Shown here piece after piece: positions 42,858 to 58,438 of a stretch of DNA of 64,000 bases. The DNA lies in contig JACVTC010000002.1 in NCBI GenBank assembly GCA_016946835.1, forward strand, positions 2,052,001-2,116,000, in the 5' to 3' direction. Below the pieces are notes generated by a model that worked only from the letters and a program-made list of their open reading frames with translations, was not told the origin of the DNA and made no database searches. The position numbers and the translations under genes were made by a program. The stretch comes from Neocallimastix lanati (nom. inval.). Its lineage: Eukaryota > Neocallimastigomycota > Neocallimastigomycetes > Neocallimastigales > Neocallimastigaceae. Numbering within the stretch: position 1 is the stretch's first letter; each line of letters starts with the position of its first letter.

Positions 42858-43902
42858 TGATAATTTAAATTAAATTATTTGTAGAAAATTTAAATAAAAA
42901 AAACCTTTTTGATTTCTTTAGCTCGATCATATGGGTCACTCATGTATTCATAATATTTGCCAATAGTAACATCAACATAGCCATATCCAACTCCTTTTTT
43001 AGCTGGGTTTGTATATATATTTTTATTAACTTTAGCTGTCTTTTTATTTGGTGTTGATGGTTTAGATGGTTTAGACTTTAAATGGCTTTCTTTTTCTTTA
43101 TCATATAATGGATATTCCTGTTCAAATGTTCCAAATATTGAACCTTTTCCAGAACTTAAAAAAAAAAAAAAAATATTAATAACTATAAACCATAAATGAA
43201 CATAATATTCAATTAATGAGATAAAAAATGTACCTTTGAGGGCAAACATTTGAAGGCTTAAATGGTACTGTTACTTTTTTCAATTTTTCTAATCTATTTT
43301 TTCTATATATATCATTAATTTTGTTGTATGCTTCTTTCTAGAAATAAGAAATATGATACATAAAATATATATATTTATATATATAAATTTTAATAATGAA
43401 ACAATAAATAGAAATTATAATAAAATAATTATAAATTTAATTTTAATTATATTTTTAAATTTATTTTTTATTTTATAAATTTAATTACCTCAAATACTCT
43501 CTTGAAACTATCGAAATATACATCATTTGTATCATGTCCCTTTTTGGAAGAATTAGTTATAAATTGCTTTCCTTTTCCTCTTTCTAAATTTTTCGATACT
43601 AATAAAATTATTTTAATTATTGTTTATATATACATTAATATTTTAATTATTTCAAGCTATTTTAATCAAATAATTAATAATTATATCTGTATTCATACGT
43701 TTGTAGGGATCCACGTATGGATCTTTGGAGATATATTCCATCTACAATCATATATACATATGTATATAATTTTTTGTAAATATATTATACAATGAATATT
43801 TATTATTTTATTTTTTTTTCCAGGTTTACTAACCTCAGTAAAAATACCCATACGATCCAAATCGGGCTTTATTGTAATATCCTTTTTTTCTTTCACTTTC
43901 AT
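41909..43902 (-). CDS. CFAP96-like (UPF0602/C4orf47) cilia- and flagella-associated protein, 8 exons
   Basis: Exons in coding order on the minus strand: 43902-43834, 43741-43699, 43598-43489, 43337-43234, 43154-42905, 42619-42502, 42360-41996, 41926-41909. They sum to 1,077 nt, 358 aa, with phases that fit. It follows the UPF0602/C4orf47 family block by block. The start has DLDRMGIFTE joined to MEYISKDPYVDPYK. Then come YFDSFKRVFE, GKGSIFGTFEQEYPLYD, the signature NIYTNPAKKGVGYGYVDVTI and, later, KPFIAGSNGNEYFDNKGFSW. Family members are centrosome/cilium associated with no known enzymatic role. In a gut fungus the likely site is the zoospore flagellum or kinetid. The last exon (FKINN) is inferred only from a strong donor (GTAAGTAC) and a downstream TTAG acceptor; otherwise translation would run about 20 codons into the intron. 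Confidence 0.85.
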
Positions 43903-45382
43903 TTTTTACAATCTATAAGTATTAATATATTAATATTTTTTTAAAACAAAAATTGATGTATATTTTTTAATTTATATGGAAAAATTATAAAATACGAATA
44001 AAAAAATAACTACAAAAATAAAAAATAAAATAAATGTATGTTTTTAATGTTGATCTGAAAAAAAAAAAAAAAAAAAAAAAAATTAAAGATTAACAATTAT
44101 AATCAGTAATTGGGAAACAATATCATAAATGTTAACCTTTTTCATTGATATTATTTTAATTAAAATTTTGAAAAAAAAATTTTTATTAAAATAAAAATTT
44201 AAAAATATTGCTATACATTTTTTTAAATTTCATAATTATATACTAATTAAAATTTTATTTCATATAATTCATTTTTAATTACAAAATAAATTATTTATTA
44301 CATATAAATCAATATTATTTATTAAATTTCTCTGGCTATTTAATGAATAATAGTTAAAGTTATCATAATAAAAATGAGAGATTCATATGTAAATAATTAA
44401 CAATAATGAATAATAGAAATAAAAGATTTTTAATAATGAATAAAATAAATTGAAAAATTTATAATAAATTAATAATGAATTCATTATATTTAAAATAAAT
44501 ATATAAAAATTTATTCAAAATAAAACAATATTATAAAAATATAAATAGTAAATAGTAAATATCAGATATTAAATATTAAATATTTAATATTAATTATTAA
44601 CTATTAATTATTAATTATTAATCATTATATAAAAGTTCATTTAAAAAATATTATAAAAATATAAATATTAAATTATAATATATAATATATTATAAATAAT
44701 AAATAAATAATAAATTATAAATATAATAGATAAAACCTATTAAATATTAAATATTAGGTATTAAATAATAACAAATAAATAATAAATATAAACAATAATT
44801 TGTAAATATCAATCTTTGTGTTACATTTTAAAATGTTAAATTAAAAGTTAAAAATAAAAATTTAATAGTGAAAAATATTATTTTTCATGAAGTGGGAATT
44901 TTAATAGTAAATTTGAAAATTTTTTCAATAAGGAATAATTCATAATCATGAAGTACGTATATTGACTTTAATTTATAAAGCTTAAAATTTAACATTAATA
45001 GTAATGAACATAACCGATAATTGAATTATAATATGAATTAAATATATTTTAAAAAAAAAAAAAAAAAGTTTATATTCATTGTCATATTTCATAGTTTAAT
45101 ATGTACTTTACTAATTATAACATGAAAATATTATTTTATTATATTTTTTTATTAAGTACTCATTAAATATTATTAAAAAATCATATGTTCTTTTAAATAT
45201 TACTTTTTATAAAAAGACTAAATAAAGTATATATCACTATGTTCTTTTCTATTTAAACAAAAATTTAATATTGATGTATTGATGATTTTTAATTATTATT
45301 ACTTAAATAAAATACTGATGATTTATTTATTTTTATTAACAATTAAATTTAAAATATTATTTTATTAATGTATATCTGATAG
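43903..45382. other. Divergent intergenic region
   Basis: Very A+T-rich with AAATATTAAATAT-type low complexity at 44540-44780. It contains the shared upstream region of the CFAP96-like and RBMX2-like genes. A possible 5-nt first exon of the latter (ATGAA before GTACGT) is at 44948-44952. Confidence 0.5.
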
Positions 45383-46790
45383 TGTCGTTAAAGAAATCAG
45401 TAGAATTAATGAATTAGAAATTAGAAATGAAATTAATTTATCAGGATCTTGGCACGACCAATATAAAGATTCAGCATATATATTTATTGGTGGAATACCA
45501 TATGATTTGTCAGAACAGGATGTTATTTGTGTTTTTTCACAGTAAATATCTTATAAATACTTAAAGTAAATTTTAACAAAAAAGTACTTTTCAATTAAAT
45601 TTCGAATTTCTTTAATAATAATTATATTTATACTTAATAATACTTAATAAAAAGATATGGTGAAGTTGTAGATTTTAATCTTGTCAGAGATAAAGAAACA
45701 GGAAAAAGTAAAGGATACGCATTTTTAGCTTATGAAGATCAGAGAAGTACAGTTTTAGCAGTGGATAATTTTAATGGAGCAAAGGTACATTTATAATAAT
45801 AATCACTATAGAACTATTAATATAATTAATAATAAACCATTTTATATATATATATATATATAATATTACATGTAATATAATAATATTTAATAATTTAATA
45901 ATATATAATAATAAAATATAATAAAATATGATAATCAAATAGTTATTGGGAAGAGTATTGAGAGTGGATCACGTAGCTCATTATAAAAAACCAAAAAAGA
46001 AAGAAGGTGAAGAAGAGGAAGAGGAAGAGGAAGAATATCAAATTGCACCCCAAGGAGTATTACCTGGTATATAACTAATAAATAATACTTTTTTTTTTAA
46101 TATATATTAAATGATGATAAAAATGAATTAAATTTTTATTAATTTTTTAAAAACAATAATAAAAATAAAATTATATTAAAATTATATTATGAAGAAGAAG
46201 CAACAAAACAATCAAAAAAAATGACTAAATTATTGGAAACTTTAGATCCAGAAGATCCAATGAAAGATTATTTAATAGAAAAACAAGAGAAACACGATAG
46301 AAAAAAGCATAGAAAACATAAGCATAAACATTCGCATAGAAGAAAACATAGAAGAGCTGAAGAATCTGAAGGAGAAGAAAATAAAGAAAAAGAAAAAACT
46401 GAAGATATTACAAAAAATGAAGAAAAGAAAAGAGTTAAAACAACAAAAGACGAATCAAAAGATAATAATGGAAATATAAATAAAAATGGAGAAAGCGATA
46501 AGAATAATTCATCCAATAATAATATTTATAAAAGAAAAAGAAGCAGAAGCAGAAGCGAAAATAGAAGTAGAAGCAGAAGTAGAAGCAGAAGTAGAAGTAG
46601 AAGTAGAGACAGAAACAGAGACAGGAGTAGGGAAAGAATCAAAAATGAAAGCAGAAATAGAAGCTATAGTCGAGATAGATACAGAAATAAAGAGAGAAGC
46701 AATAGTAGAAACAAACATCATAGCAGAGACAGAAGTCGAAGTAGAAATAGAAGTAATAGTAGAGAAAGATATAGATCCAGAAGAAGATAA
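45383..46790 (+). CDS. IST3: RBMX2/Ist3-like spliceosomal RNA-binding protein, start exon unresolved
   Basis: Exons 45383-45541, 45655-45784, 45943-46066 and 46195-46790. The first three encode an RRM nearly identical in pattern to RBMX2/Ist3 (Snu17): SGSWHDQYKDSAYIFIGGIP (RNP2), DVICVFSQYGEVVDFNLVRD, KETGKSKGYAFLAYEDQRST (RNP1), NFNGAKLLGRVLRVDHV. Ist3 is a subunit of the RES (retention and splicing) complex that binds the U2 snRNP and promotes splicing and pre-mRNA retention. The last exon adds an acidic/basic linker and a long Arg-Ser tail (RSRSRSRSRSR), as in metazoan RBMX2 rather than yeast Ist3. No in-frame ATG precedes VVKEISRINELE, since a TAA lies upstream, so a first exon is missing. 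The phase needs two bases past a codon, which the ATGAA at 44948-44952 followed by GTACGT would supply. The acceptor at 46194 could instead be at 46197. Confidence 0.85.
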
Positions 46791-47771
46791 ATTTAATACA
46801 TTTATTAAGAAATAACTATAAATTTCTTTTTAATAAATTAATCACAATTTTAAAATTTTATTTATTTGTTTGTTTATTCATTAATATCTATTTAATTTTA
46901 TTTATTTATTTATTTATTTACTTTCTAGTTTAAATTTCATAATAATATTTATTATTATTTAAAAGCATAATTTTAATCAATAATAATATTAATTTTTTTA
47001 ATTCTAATAAGATTTTTATTTTAAAAATTTTATTTTTATAATTTACAATACACATAAAACATAATATATAATACATAATTCATTATGTATAAAAATAACT
47101 ATAAATTTACAATAAAAAATGAAATATCCAAATCTTAATATATTGATATGATTGGATGTGACGTAATAAAAATAACCAATAAATTTGAAAAATATTTTAC
47201 TACATTTTGTATTATATTTATGTACATTATTTTCTCAATAATATATTTATTATACTTTTAGAATTTATTATTAAAACTTATTAAAACTTATATTATTATG
47301 ATGTTTAAATAATGATTTATTATTATTTATAATATTTATCTACAGAAAATTATAATAATTTTAATTAATAAAAAAGTAAATTTTAATAAAAATTTTCACC
47401 TTCTTATTATTTATTTATATATTTAATAATTATTGAAAATTTTAGATTTTCAAATTATTTTTTTTTTTAAAATATTTTCAAAAAAAAGGAAAAAAATTTA
47501 AAAATAAAAAAAAAAAGAAATAAAGAATACATAATAAAAGTATAAAAAAAAAAAAAAAAAAAATAAGAAAAAAAAAAAGTAAATTAAAAACAAATATAAC
47601 GTATGTATAATTTATCAATGGATATTAATATTAAATATATCAATAAATTAAAATATAATAAAATAAAAAATAAAAAAAAGAAATAGAAATATCATCAAAT
47701 TTAAAAATTAAATCATTAGAATTAATAATTTATCCTTTAATTAATTAATAAAATATTCTAAATAATAGAAC
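46791..47771. other. Intergenic, A+T-rich
   Basis: A-rich stretches just before the V-ATPase gene (about 47460-47580). No gene seen. Confidence 0.6.
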
Positions 47772-48519
47772 ATGGGTACATACACTGGAATTAAAGCACA
47801 AACAATTTACTATTTAACTGCTGCTTTCTTAGTAGTTGTAGCTTTAAATCTTCTTTTCACTGGTAAGGGTGAAGAATTCAACTTTGGTAGATTTTTATTA
47901 GATACTTCACCATTCATGTGGGCCTTACTTGGTTCAGCACTTTCAGTTGGTGTTAGTGTCGTTGGTGCTGCCTGGTATGTTCAATAATAGCAAATAATAA
48001 ATATTATATAAATAATAATAAATGAAAAATATAAAAAAGGGAAAAAAAATAATATATATTAAATACTAAATTATTATTATTTATCAACAATTTTCATTAT
48101 TATATTACAATAGGGGTATCTACATTTGTGGTGTTAGTATTCTTGGTGGTGCTGTTAGAGTACCAAGAATTAAGACAAAGAATCTTATCAGTATTATTTT
48201 CTGTGAAGTTGTTGCCATTTACGGTATTATTATTTCCATTATCTTCTCATCTAAGATTGGTGGTAAGCCAAGTACATTCACTCGTTCAAACTACTTCACA
48301 GGTTTCTCTTTATTCTGGGCTGGTTTAACAGTTGGTTTCTCTGATCTTGCTTGTGGTATTTGTGTCGGTATCTCTGGTTCTAGTGCTGCTCTTGCAGATG
48401 CTGCCGATGCTACCTTATTCGTTAAAGTCTTAGTCGTTGAAATTTTCGGTTCCATTATAGGTTTATTCGGACTTATTATTGGTTTGATTATGTCAGGAAA
48501 GGCTAAGGAATTCGCATAA
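47772..48519 (+). CDS. VMA16: V-type ATPase membrane sector proteolipid subunit c''
   Basis: Exons 47772-47974 and 48114-48519 join inside a Trp codon (TG/G), giving 202 aa; family members are about 205-213. The protein is almost all membrane helices and matches Vma16/ATP6V0B closely: [20 protein letters not shown], then [40 protein letters not shown] and [20 protein letters not shown]. The FCEVVAIYG glutamate (Glu99) corresponds to the essential proton-carrying Glu of Vma16, and a second buried Glu lies in VLVVEIFGS. It forms part of the rotor ring that pumps protons into vacuoles and other acidic organelles. Codon use is strongly biased (GGT, GCT, ATC, AAG), as expected for a highly expressed gene, and clearly different from the flanking DNA. 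This is the most secure cellular gene in the window. Confidence 0.95.
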
Positions 48520-48858
48520 GGAATTTAGCATTAATTTAAATAAGAAATTGAATGTCATAAAATATAAACAATAATATATAATAAAATTAATTTAATATTT
48601 AAAAAATAACAAAACAAAAAAGAAATATAAACTAATAATAATAAATTAAATTAATAAAATAATAATCATAAAAAAAAATAGAACATATTAAATTTTTTTC
48701 AAAAAAAAAAAAAGAGTAAAATTGGTATATATAATAATGGTAAAAAAAAAAAAATTAATATTATAAAAAACTTAAAATAATTATTATTTTTATAATTGAT
48801 AGATAACAAAAAGCAAAAGGAAAATAAGTTAATATAGATAAATTTTTCAAAACAAAAC

Positions 48859-48891
<33 letters not shown>

Positions 48892-49144
48892 TAATGAAAG
48901 TTGTAGTTATTATATAATTATTATATGTTAATTAAAAAATGTGAAATAGGAACGAAACTAAAACTTTTTATGGTATTTAATAATATATTTGGTTAATTGA
49001 TATGTATTTCTCAAATTAAAGACAAGGGAAATAGTTTAAATGTATAAAGAAGTAAAGTTTTTCAATATTATTTTTTAATTTTTATTTTTATTTTTATTTT
49101 TATTTTTATTTTTATTTTTATTTTTATTTTTATTTTTATTTTTA

Positions 49145-49175
<31 letters not shown>

Positions 49176-50396
49176 TTTATTTTTATTTTTATTTTTATTT
49201 TTATTTTTATTTTTATTTTTATTTTTATTTCTTTTATTAATTTGGTTTGAAAAGTTTCTTACACTCTCTTGGGATTTATTGAAAATTTCTTACAAATACT
49301 TAATTAATAAAGATGAAACAAGTTACAGCAGTTAAAAAAAAAAAAAATTTATTCCTTATAATATTTTTTAGTATTAGAGCTTATATTTATGAAGAATTGG
49401 TGACATTAAACACCAAAAAATTTCCAAAAAGCTATTACAAGTCTATTTCAAAAAAAAAAGAAAAGAAAAAAAAAATTATATATATATCTTTATGTAGGAT
49501 TGATAAAAATATACATTCATTCATATATATTTATTTCAAAAAAAGAATATATCTCAATTATAATTTTTTATATTTTAAAAAAAAAAATTATACTAAATAA
49601 ATAAAATATTAATATATAAATATATGCTAAGTATTTATTTTTATTATTATTACAAATATTAAATAATAATATTTTATTTTTGCTATTATTTTAGTTTTAT
49701 TAATTTACACTTTATATAAATTTTAAAATAAACTTGTATAAAAAAGAATAAAAATAAAAAAACAACCAATATTAATGAATAGTGAAATAATAAAATATAT
49801 ATTATTAATATCAAATCATATCATATATTTTATATTTCCCTCTTGTATATTTAAACTTCTTATTCTAAATATATTCTAAATATCCCTTTTATTTATTTAA
49901 CAAAAAAAATTCTTTTATTAAAACACTTTATTAATATACCTTCATTTATTTATTTAATTTTTTTTTTTATTTTATTATTTGCTTTTTTTTTATAGTTCTT
50001 GGTTTATATATAAATATTATATATATAGTTTATTATACTTGAATTTTTACATATATTATGGTATATTATTAATTATACTATTAAATATATATAATGAGCT
50101 TTTAAATAAATGTATTGAAATTTGTTTCTTTTTTTTTTTTTTTTTTTTCTTATAAAAAGATTGCTTATTTTCTTTTCCATTTATTTATACTTTTGAACTT
50201 TTTGATCTAAAATTCCTTTTAATTATTTAAAAGGATAAAGGGCTTTTTCTTAAATTTATTTCAAAAAAGGTACATGTTTATTTAAAATAAATAAATAAAT
50301 AAGACCTAAAAATAAATCTTTTTTTATTATTATTTATTTATTTATCTTAATACTTTTTTAAATAATTTTTTTTATTTTTTTATCCTTTTATTTTAT
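48520..50396. other. Intergenic, low complexity
   Basis: Contains A tracts, the TTTTTA array at 49074-49230 and T-rich DNA. I found no credible coding region. The stretch near 49313-49600 is open but made of Lys/Ile/Tyr homopolymer-derived codons. Confidence 0.6.
49074..49230. repeat. (TTTTTA)n hexamer array
   Basis: About 25 units of TTTTTA with one shortened unit near 49170. Confidence 0.9.
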
Positions 50397-50783
50397 TTAA
50401 AGTAATTTGTTAATTTCATCATTAGTCTTTTGAATAAGATCTGGGTTAGCTTGGTTAACGGTGATGAAAGAAGAACCATTGTTGTTTAAAGCATCTCTAA
50501 GAGAAGAAAGAGCATTCTTTTGGTTTTCAGCACCGAAAGCATTTTGACGGTCAGCACGAACAGCTTCAATTCTACCACCTTGAACACCAATAGCACCGTT
50601 AAGTTCAGCACTAGTTAAAGATTGAACACGAAGAGCAGAAAGTAAACTAGTTGGAAGTGGAGCAGATTCAGAAATTTCAAATGGTTTTGAAACATCAATA
50701 CCATTGTTTTCTAAAATGGTTTTCTTTTGTTGGAAAAGTGGATCAGCATTATCTAAGTTTAAGGAAACAGAGTAGGAAGCCAT
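50397..50783 (-). CDS. Small unrecognised protein, 128 aa, highly expressed codon usage
   Basis: Uninterrupted frame from ATG 50783 (MASYSVSLNLDNADPLFQQK) to a TAA at 50397. The protein is soluble and Asn/Gln/Ser/Ala rich, with segments PFEISESAPLPTSLLSALRV, ELNGAIGVQGGRIEAVRADR and ALSSLRDALNNNG. It has no signal peptide, Cys or membrane segment. Codon choice is the most GC-enriched among cellular genes here (GGT, GCT, AAG, CGT), equal to the V-ATPase gene, so it is probably strongly expressed. I do not recognise the family. The two central blocks could form helices around a Gly-Gly turn. A 5' flank of TATATATATA lies about 10-20 bp before the ATG. It may be a conserved lineage protein. Confidence 0.8.
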   Translation of the reverse strand: MASYSVSLNLDNADPLFQQKKTILENNGIDVSKPFEISESAPLPTSLLSALRVQSLTSAELNGAIGVQGGRIEAVRADRQNAFGAENQKNALSSLRDALNNNGSSFITVNQANPDLIQKTNDEINKLL

Positions 50784-53108
<2,325 letters not shown>

Positions 53109-54761
53109 ATGACTGACATAAAAGAGTTTAAATTATTCATTTACGAAAATAAACGTAATATCAATAAAATTAATTTATATATTAATAATAAAAAGTTATT
53201 ATTACCTAAATTAAGTGAAGAAACTTTAGAATTAGTAAAATACTCAATAGAATGCAAGGCATCTTACAGTATAATAAAATTGTTTATCAATAAATATGAA
53301 AAATATAACTTTTTGAAGTATGCCGTCAATACTCACAATATTGATTACATTAATCTATTTTTTAAAATTTTTACTTTTGATAATCAATTCATTTTGAATG
53401 TTATAAAGATTTTTAGAAATAATACAAAAGATGTGAATGACACAATAACCAAAATTATAAGCCAAGAAAACCAAAAAATAAAAATACCAAGATCATGTTA
53501 TGCCTTTGCTCTAGAAAATAAACATTATGACACTATTAACGAATTATTAGAAAAAGAAATAACAGAAAATATTATAGATATTAACAATGACTTTGATTTA
53601 TTTTATAATGCTGTTCAAGACGATAATTTAGAAGTTATAAAAACTTTAATTAAAAATTGTATCAATATTACTCAAAAAAACATTTATTTACCAGTATTAA
53701 AAATTTCTTCAGAAAAAGGTTACCTTGATATTATAGAATACTTTTATGAAAGTGGAGTCGATTTAAATGCGGAATTTAATAATGGATTTACACCCTTAAT
53801 GCATGCCGTTCAACATGGTCATTTAGATATAGTAAAATTCTTGTATAAACATGGAGCAAACTTATATAAAAAAGACAATAATAATAATACCGCTTTATTA
53901 CTTGGAGTGAGAAACAAAAGAGACGATATTATTACCTATTTAATAGAAGAAGACCCAGCCATCTGTAATAAAGATTTTAATAGTAAAAAGGCATTAATAA
54001 TAGCTATAAAGCATGAATTTAATGATATTGCCTTAGCATTATTAAAATATTATAATAAGATCGATGAAAAAGATGATAATGGAAATTCTTTAATTCATAT
54101 TGCCATCAGAAATGGTCAAAAAGATATAGTATATTGCTTGATAGAAAAGGGTTGTAAATTAAATGAAATTGATTGTTGTGGTAATACCCCGTTAATCATT
54201 GCGTTGAAGGAAGGTTATTACGAAATAGCTATCTCGTTAATTGAAAGAAATGTAGATGTTAACGCTAAAGATAAAGTTAATGATACAGCCATGACTATCG
54301 CTGCAAGAAAAGGACGATTAAATTTGATATCCGAATTAATAGAGCATGGAGCAAGATTGAATGATAAAAATAAAGAAGGGCTCTCACCGGTCTTCATCGC
54401 CTATGCCGAAGATCATATTGATATCCTTTACTATTTGATTGAAAACAAAGCAGAAATTAATGGAAGGAATGGAAATGGCGAAACTCTTTTAATTTGCTCT
54501 GCAAAAGATAATAATTTATATGTTTTAAAATATTTAGTAGAAAAGGGAGCAAATTTAAACAGTAAGGATTATGAAGGAAATACAGCATTAATCATTGCAT
54601 CTAAAAAAGGAAATTATACTATGGCGAAATACTTAGTACAAAAAGGAGCAAATATTAATGAAAAAGATAGATTTAATAATGATGCGTTATATTTTTCTTC
54701 GAAGGAATTTAATTATAAAAAAGATATTTATGAATTATTAAAATCTACTGTAAATAACTAA
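53109..54761 (+). CDS. Ankyrin-repeat protein, 550 aa
   Basis: Single exon from ATG 53109 (MTDIKEFKLFIYENKRNINK). Residues of about 1-185 are a diverged, helical N-terminal region shared with the gene at 55325 and the relic at 58439. Residues of about 190-535 form about ten ankyrin repeats, such as NNGFTPLMHAVQHGHLDIVK, GNSLIHIAIRNGQKDIVYCL and GNTALIIASKKGNYTMAKYL. Ankyrin stacks bind other proteins; there is no catalytic domain, signal peptide or membrane segment, so the partner is unknown. It stands at the head of a cluster of three same-strand paralogues. An F-box or other adaptor motif in the N-terminal region was looked for and not found. Intronless structure and same-strand repetition suggest local gene duplication. 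Confidence 0.92.
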   Translation: MTDIKEFKLFIYENKRNINKINLYINNKKLLLPKLSEETLELVKYSIECKASYSIIKLFINKYEKYNFLKYAVNTHNIDYINLFFKIFTFDNQFILNVIKIFRNNTKDVNDTITKIISQENQKIKIPRSCYAFALENKHYDTINELLEKEITENIIDINNDFDLFYNAVQDDNLEVIKTLIKNCINITQKNIYLPVLKISSEKGYLDIIEYFYESGVDLNAEFNNGFTPLMHAVQHGHLDIVKFLYKHGANLYKKDNNNNTALLLGVRNKRDDIITYLIEEDPAICNKDFNSKKALIIAIKHEFNDIALALLKYYNKIDEKDDNGNSLIHIAIRNGQKDIVYCLIEKGCKLNEIDCCGNTPLIIALKEGYYEIAISLIERNVDVNAKDKVNDTAMTIAARKGRLNLISELIEHGARLNDKNKEGLSPVFIAYAEDHIDILYYLIENKAEINGRNGNGETLLICSAKDNNLYVLKYLVEKGANLNSKDYEGNTALIIASKKGNYTMAKYLVQKGANINEKDRFNNDALYFSSKEFNYKKDIYELLKSTVNN

Positions 54762-55324
54762 ATAAAAAAAAAAAAAATGTAAACTACAAATTGTAAACTA
54801 AACTAAATAACTTTTAATAAAGAATAAATAATAAAAATAAAAATATAAAAAAAAATTGTTATTAAAAAATAATAAATAAAGTTAATATATATATATACTA
54901 AAAAAGTTAATATTAATTTAATTAATATTATTATTATTATTATTATTATTTTTTTCATCATCATCTTTATGTTATTATTTATTTGTTAATTTATTTCATA
55001 ATATTTATTTATTTATTTATTTATTAAAAATTAATAAATACATTTATATAATAAAATATTGAAAATACTTATTTAAATTATTAATTAATATAATCTATTA
55101 TTGATTTAAATTAAAATTATTTATTTCTATATAATTATAATATTAATCTAATGTTTTATTTATGATAACTAAAAATGATATAATATTTGAATTTAAAAAT
55201 TACTTTATTATTAAGAAATGAAAATTTGAATTAATAATAAATAAACAATAAGACAAGTCTTATATATATTTTTAAATTTATATACCATTATCTTGAATTG
55301 TACTATAATTGTAATATAATTAAA
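54762..55324. other. Intergenic between ankyrin paralogues
   Basis: A+T-rich, with short ATT and TTTA runs. Nothing else found. Confidence 0.6.
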
Positions 55325-56536
55325 ATGGATTTTAATCAAGAAATTAAAGAATTAATTCAAAAAAAAGATTTAACAAATTTAAAAATTAAATTAGATTCAC
55401 CTCAAGATATTTCAGTGTATTCTCAACTACTTTTATATTGGATTAAAAACGACGCTTCGTTAGAAATTTTAAACTTATTATTAAATTATGTTGATACCTT
55501 AAACTTTTTTAATTCAATTGATGATAAGGACCTAGAATGTATTAAACTTGTATTTAAAAAATTAATATTTAACAACAGTTTTATCGCTGATATTATTAAA
55601 TATATAAAAAAATATCCTACTGAATATTTATCGAGTAAATCAGTTCAAAATGAATTAACTGATTATATATATTCGCTAGCTATTCAAAACAATTTTGATA
55701 TTGTAAAGTACTTATTAAATTATGAAACCAAAGATTCACTTCAAGAAATAAATTCCAAATATAATCTTCTTATAACAGCTGTTGAAAAAAATCATTTATC
55801 CATAGTAAGATATTTAATAAATAATGGAGTTAATGTTAATGAAGAAAATAGTCGTCATGAATCTGCCGTAATAATTGCTTTTAAGAAAGGTTATATAAGT
55901 TTAGCAAAAATGTTGCTAAGTAATGAGGCCAAAGTTAATGACCAAGAAATCATTGAAATAGTGAAAATAGCAATCAACAAAAATAATTTAAAAATATTTG
56001 AATGTTTAATCGAAAATAATATAAATATTAATAATAAAAAGGATAGGTATAATAATAGTCCTTTACATTTAGCTGTAAAAGAGAAAAAGTTAGATTGTGT
56101 CAAATATTTATTAGAAAATGGTGCCAATATTAATGATAAAAATAAAGATGGACAAACACCTTTATTTATAGCCTATGATAATAATGATAAAGATACCCTT
56201 CATACCTTAATAAGGTATAATGCCAATATTAATGATACCAATAATGATGGAGAAACTCTTTTATTCTTAGCTGTAAAAGATAATGATATTGAACTTGTAA
56301 AATTTCTAATTAATTCGGATGCCGATTTAAATGTAAAAGATAAAGATGGCTCTACACCCCTTATGATAGCATCCCATGAAAGATATTTCCAAGTTGTTCG
56401 CTGGCTTGTGAAAGGAGGAGCAAATATAAATGAAAGAAATAAATATCATGACACTGCACTCTACTATTCCTCTCCAATTTATGGATATAAAAAAGAGATA
56501 TATAATTTATTGAAAGTTAGAGGAGCCTGTGAATAA
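55325..56536 (+). CDS. Ankyrin-repeat protein, 403 aa
   Basis: Start chosen at ATG 55325 (MDFNQEIKELIQKKDLTNLK); the open frame extends nine codons further upstream but without an ATG. The N-terminal region, of about 150 residues, is like that of the 53109 gene (LLLNYVDTLNFFNSIDDKDL, then LVFKKLIFNNSFIADIIKYI). About seven ankyrin repeats follow (NNSPLHLAVKEKKLDCVKYL, GQTPLFIAYDNNDKDTLHTL, GSTPLMIASHERYFQVVRWL). The last repeat ends NKYHDTALYYSSPIYGYKKE, which parallels the end of the neighbour (NNDALYFSSKEFNYKKD), so the two share a C-terminal cap and arose by duplication. It has fewer repeats, consistent with repeat loss or gain. Function unknown beyond protein binding. Confidence 0.9.
   Translation: MDFNQEIKELIQKKDLTNLKIKLDSPQDISVYSQLLLYWIKNDASLEILNLLLNYVDTLNFFNSIDDKDLECIKLVFKKLIFNNSFIADIIKYIKKYPTEYLSSKSVQNELTDYIYSLAIQNNFDIVKYLLNYETKDSLQEINSKYNLLITAVEKNHLSIVRYLINNGVNVNEENSRHESAVIIAFKKGYISLAKMLLSNEAKVNDQEIIEIVKIAINKNNLKIFECLIENNININNKKDRYNNSPLHLAVKEKKLDCVKYLLENGANINDKNKDGQTPLFIAYDNNDKDTLHTLIRYNANINDTNNDGETLLFLAVKDNDIELVKFLINSDADLNVKDKDGSTPLMIASHERYFQVVRWLVKGGANINERNKYHDTALYYSSPIYGYKKEIYNLLKVRGACE

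Positions 56537-58438
<1,902 letters not shown>

Noticed and set aside
46268-46815. Extra frames over the RS-rich tail
   Set aside because: Shadows of the Arg-Ser repeat of the RBMX2-like gene.
49313-49600. Plus-strand open frame of 95 codons
   Set aside because: Composed of homopolymer-derived Lys, Ile, Tyr and Asn codons; no conserved feature.
55298-55324. Upstream extension of the second ankyrin protein
   Set aside because: Begins without an ATG; the ATG at 55325 matches the paralogue's start layout.
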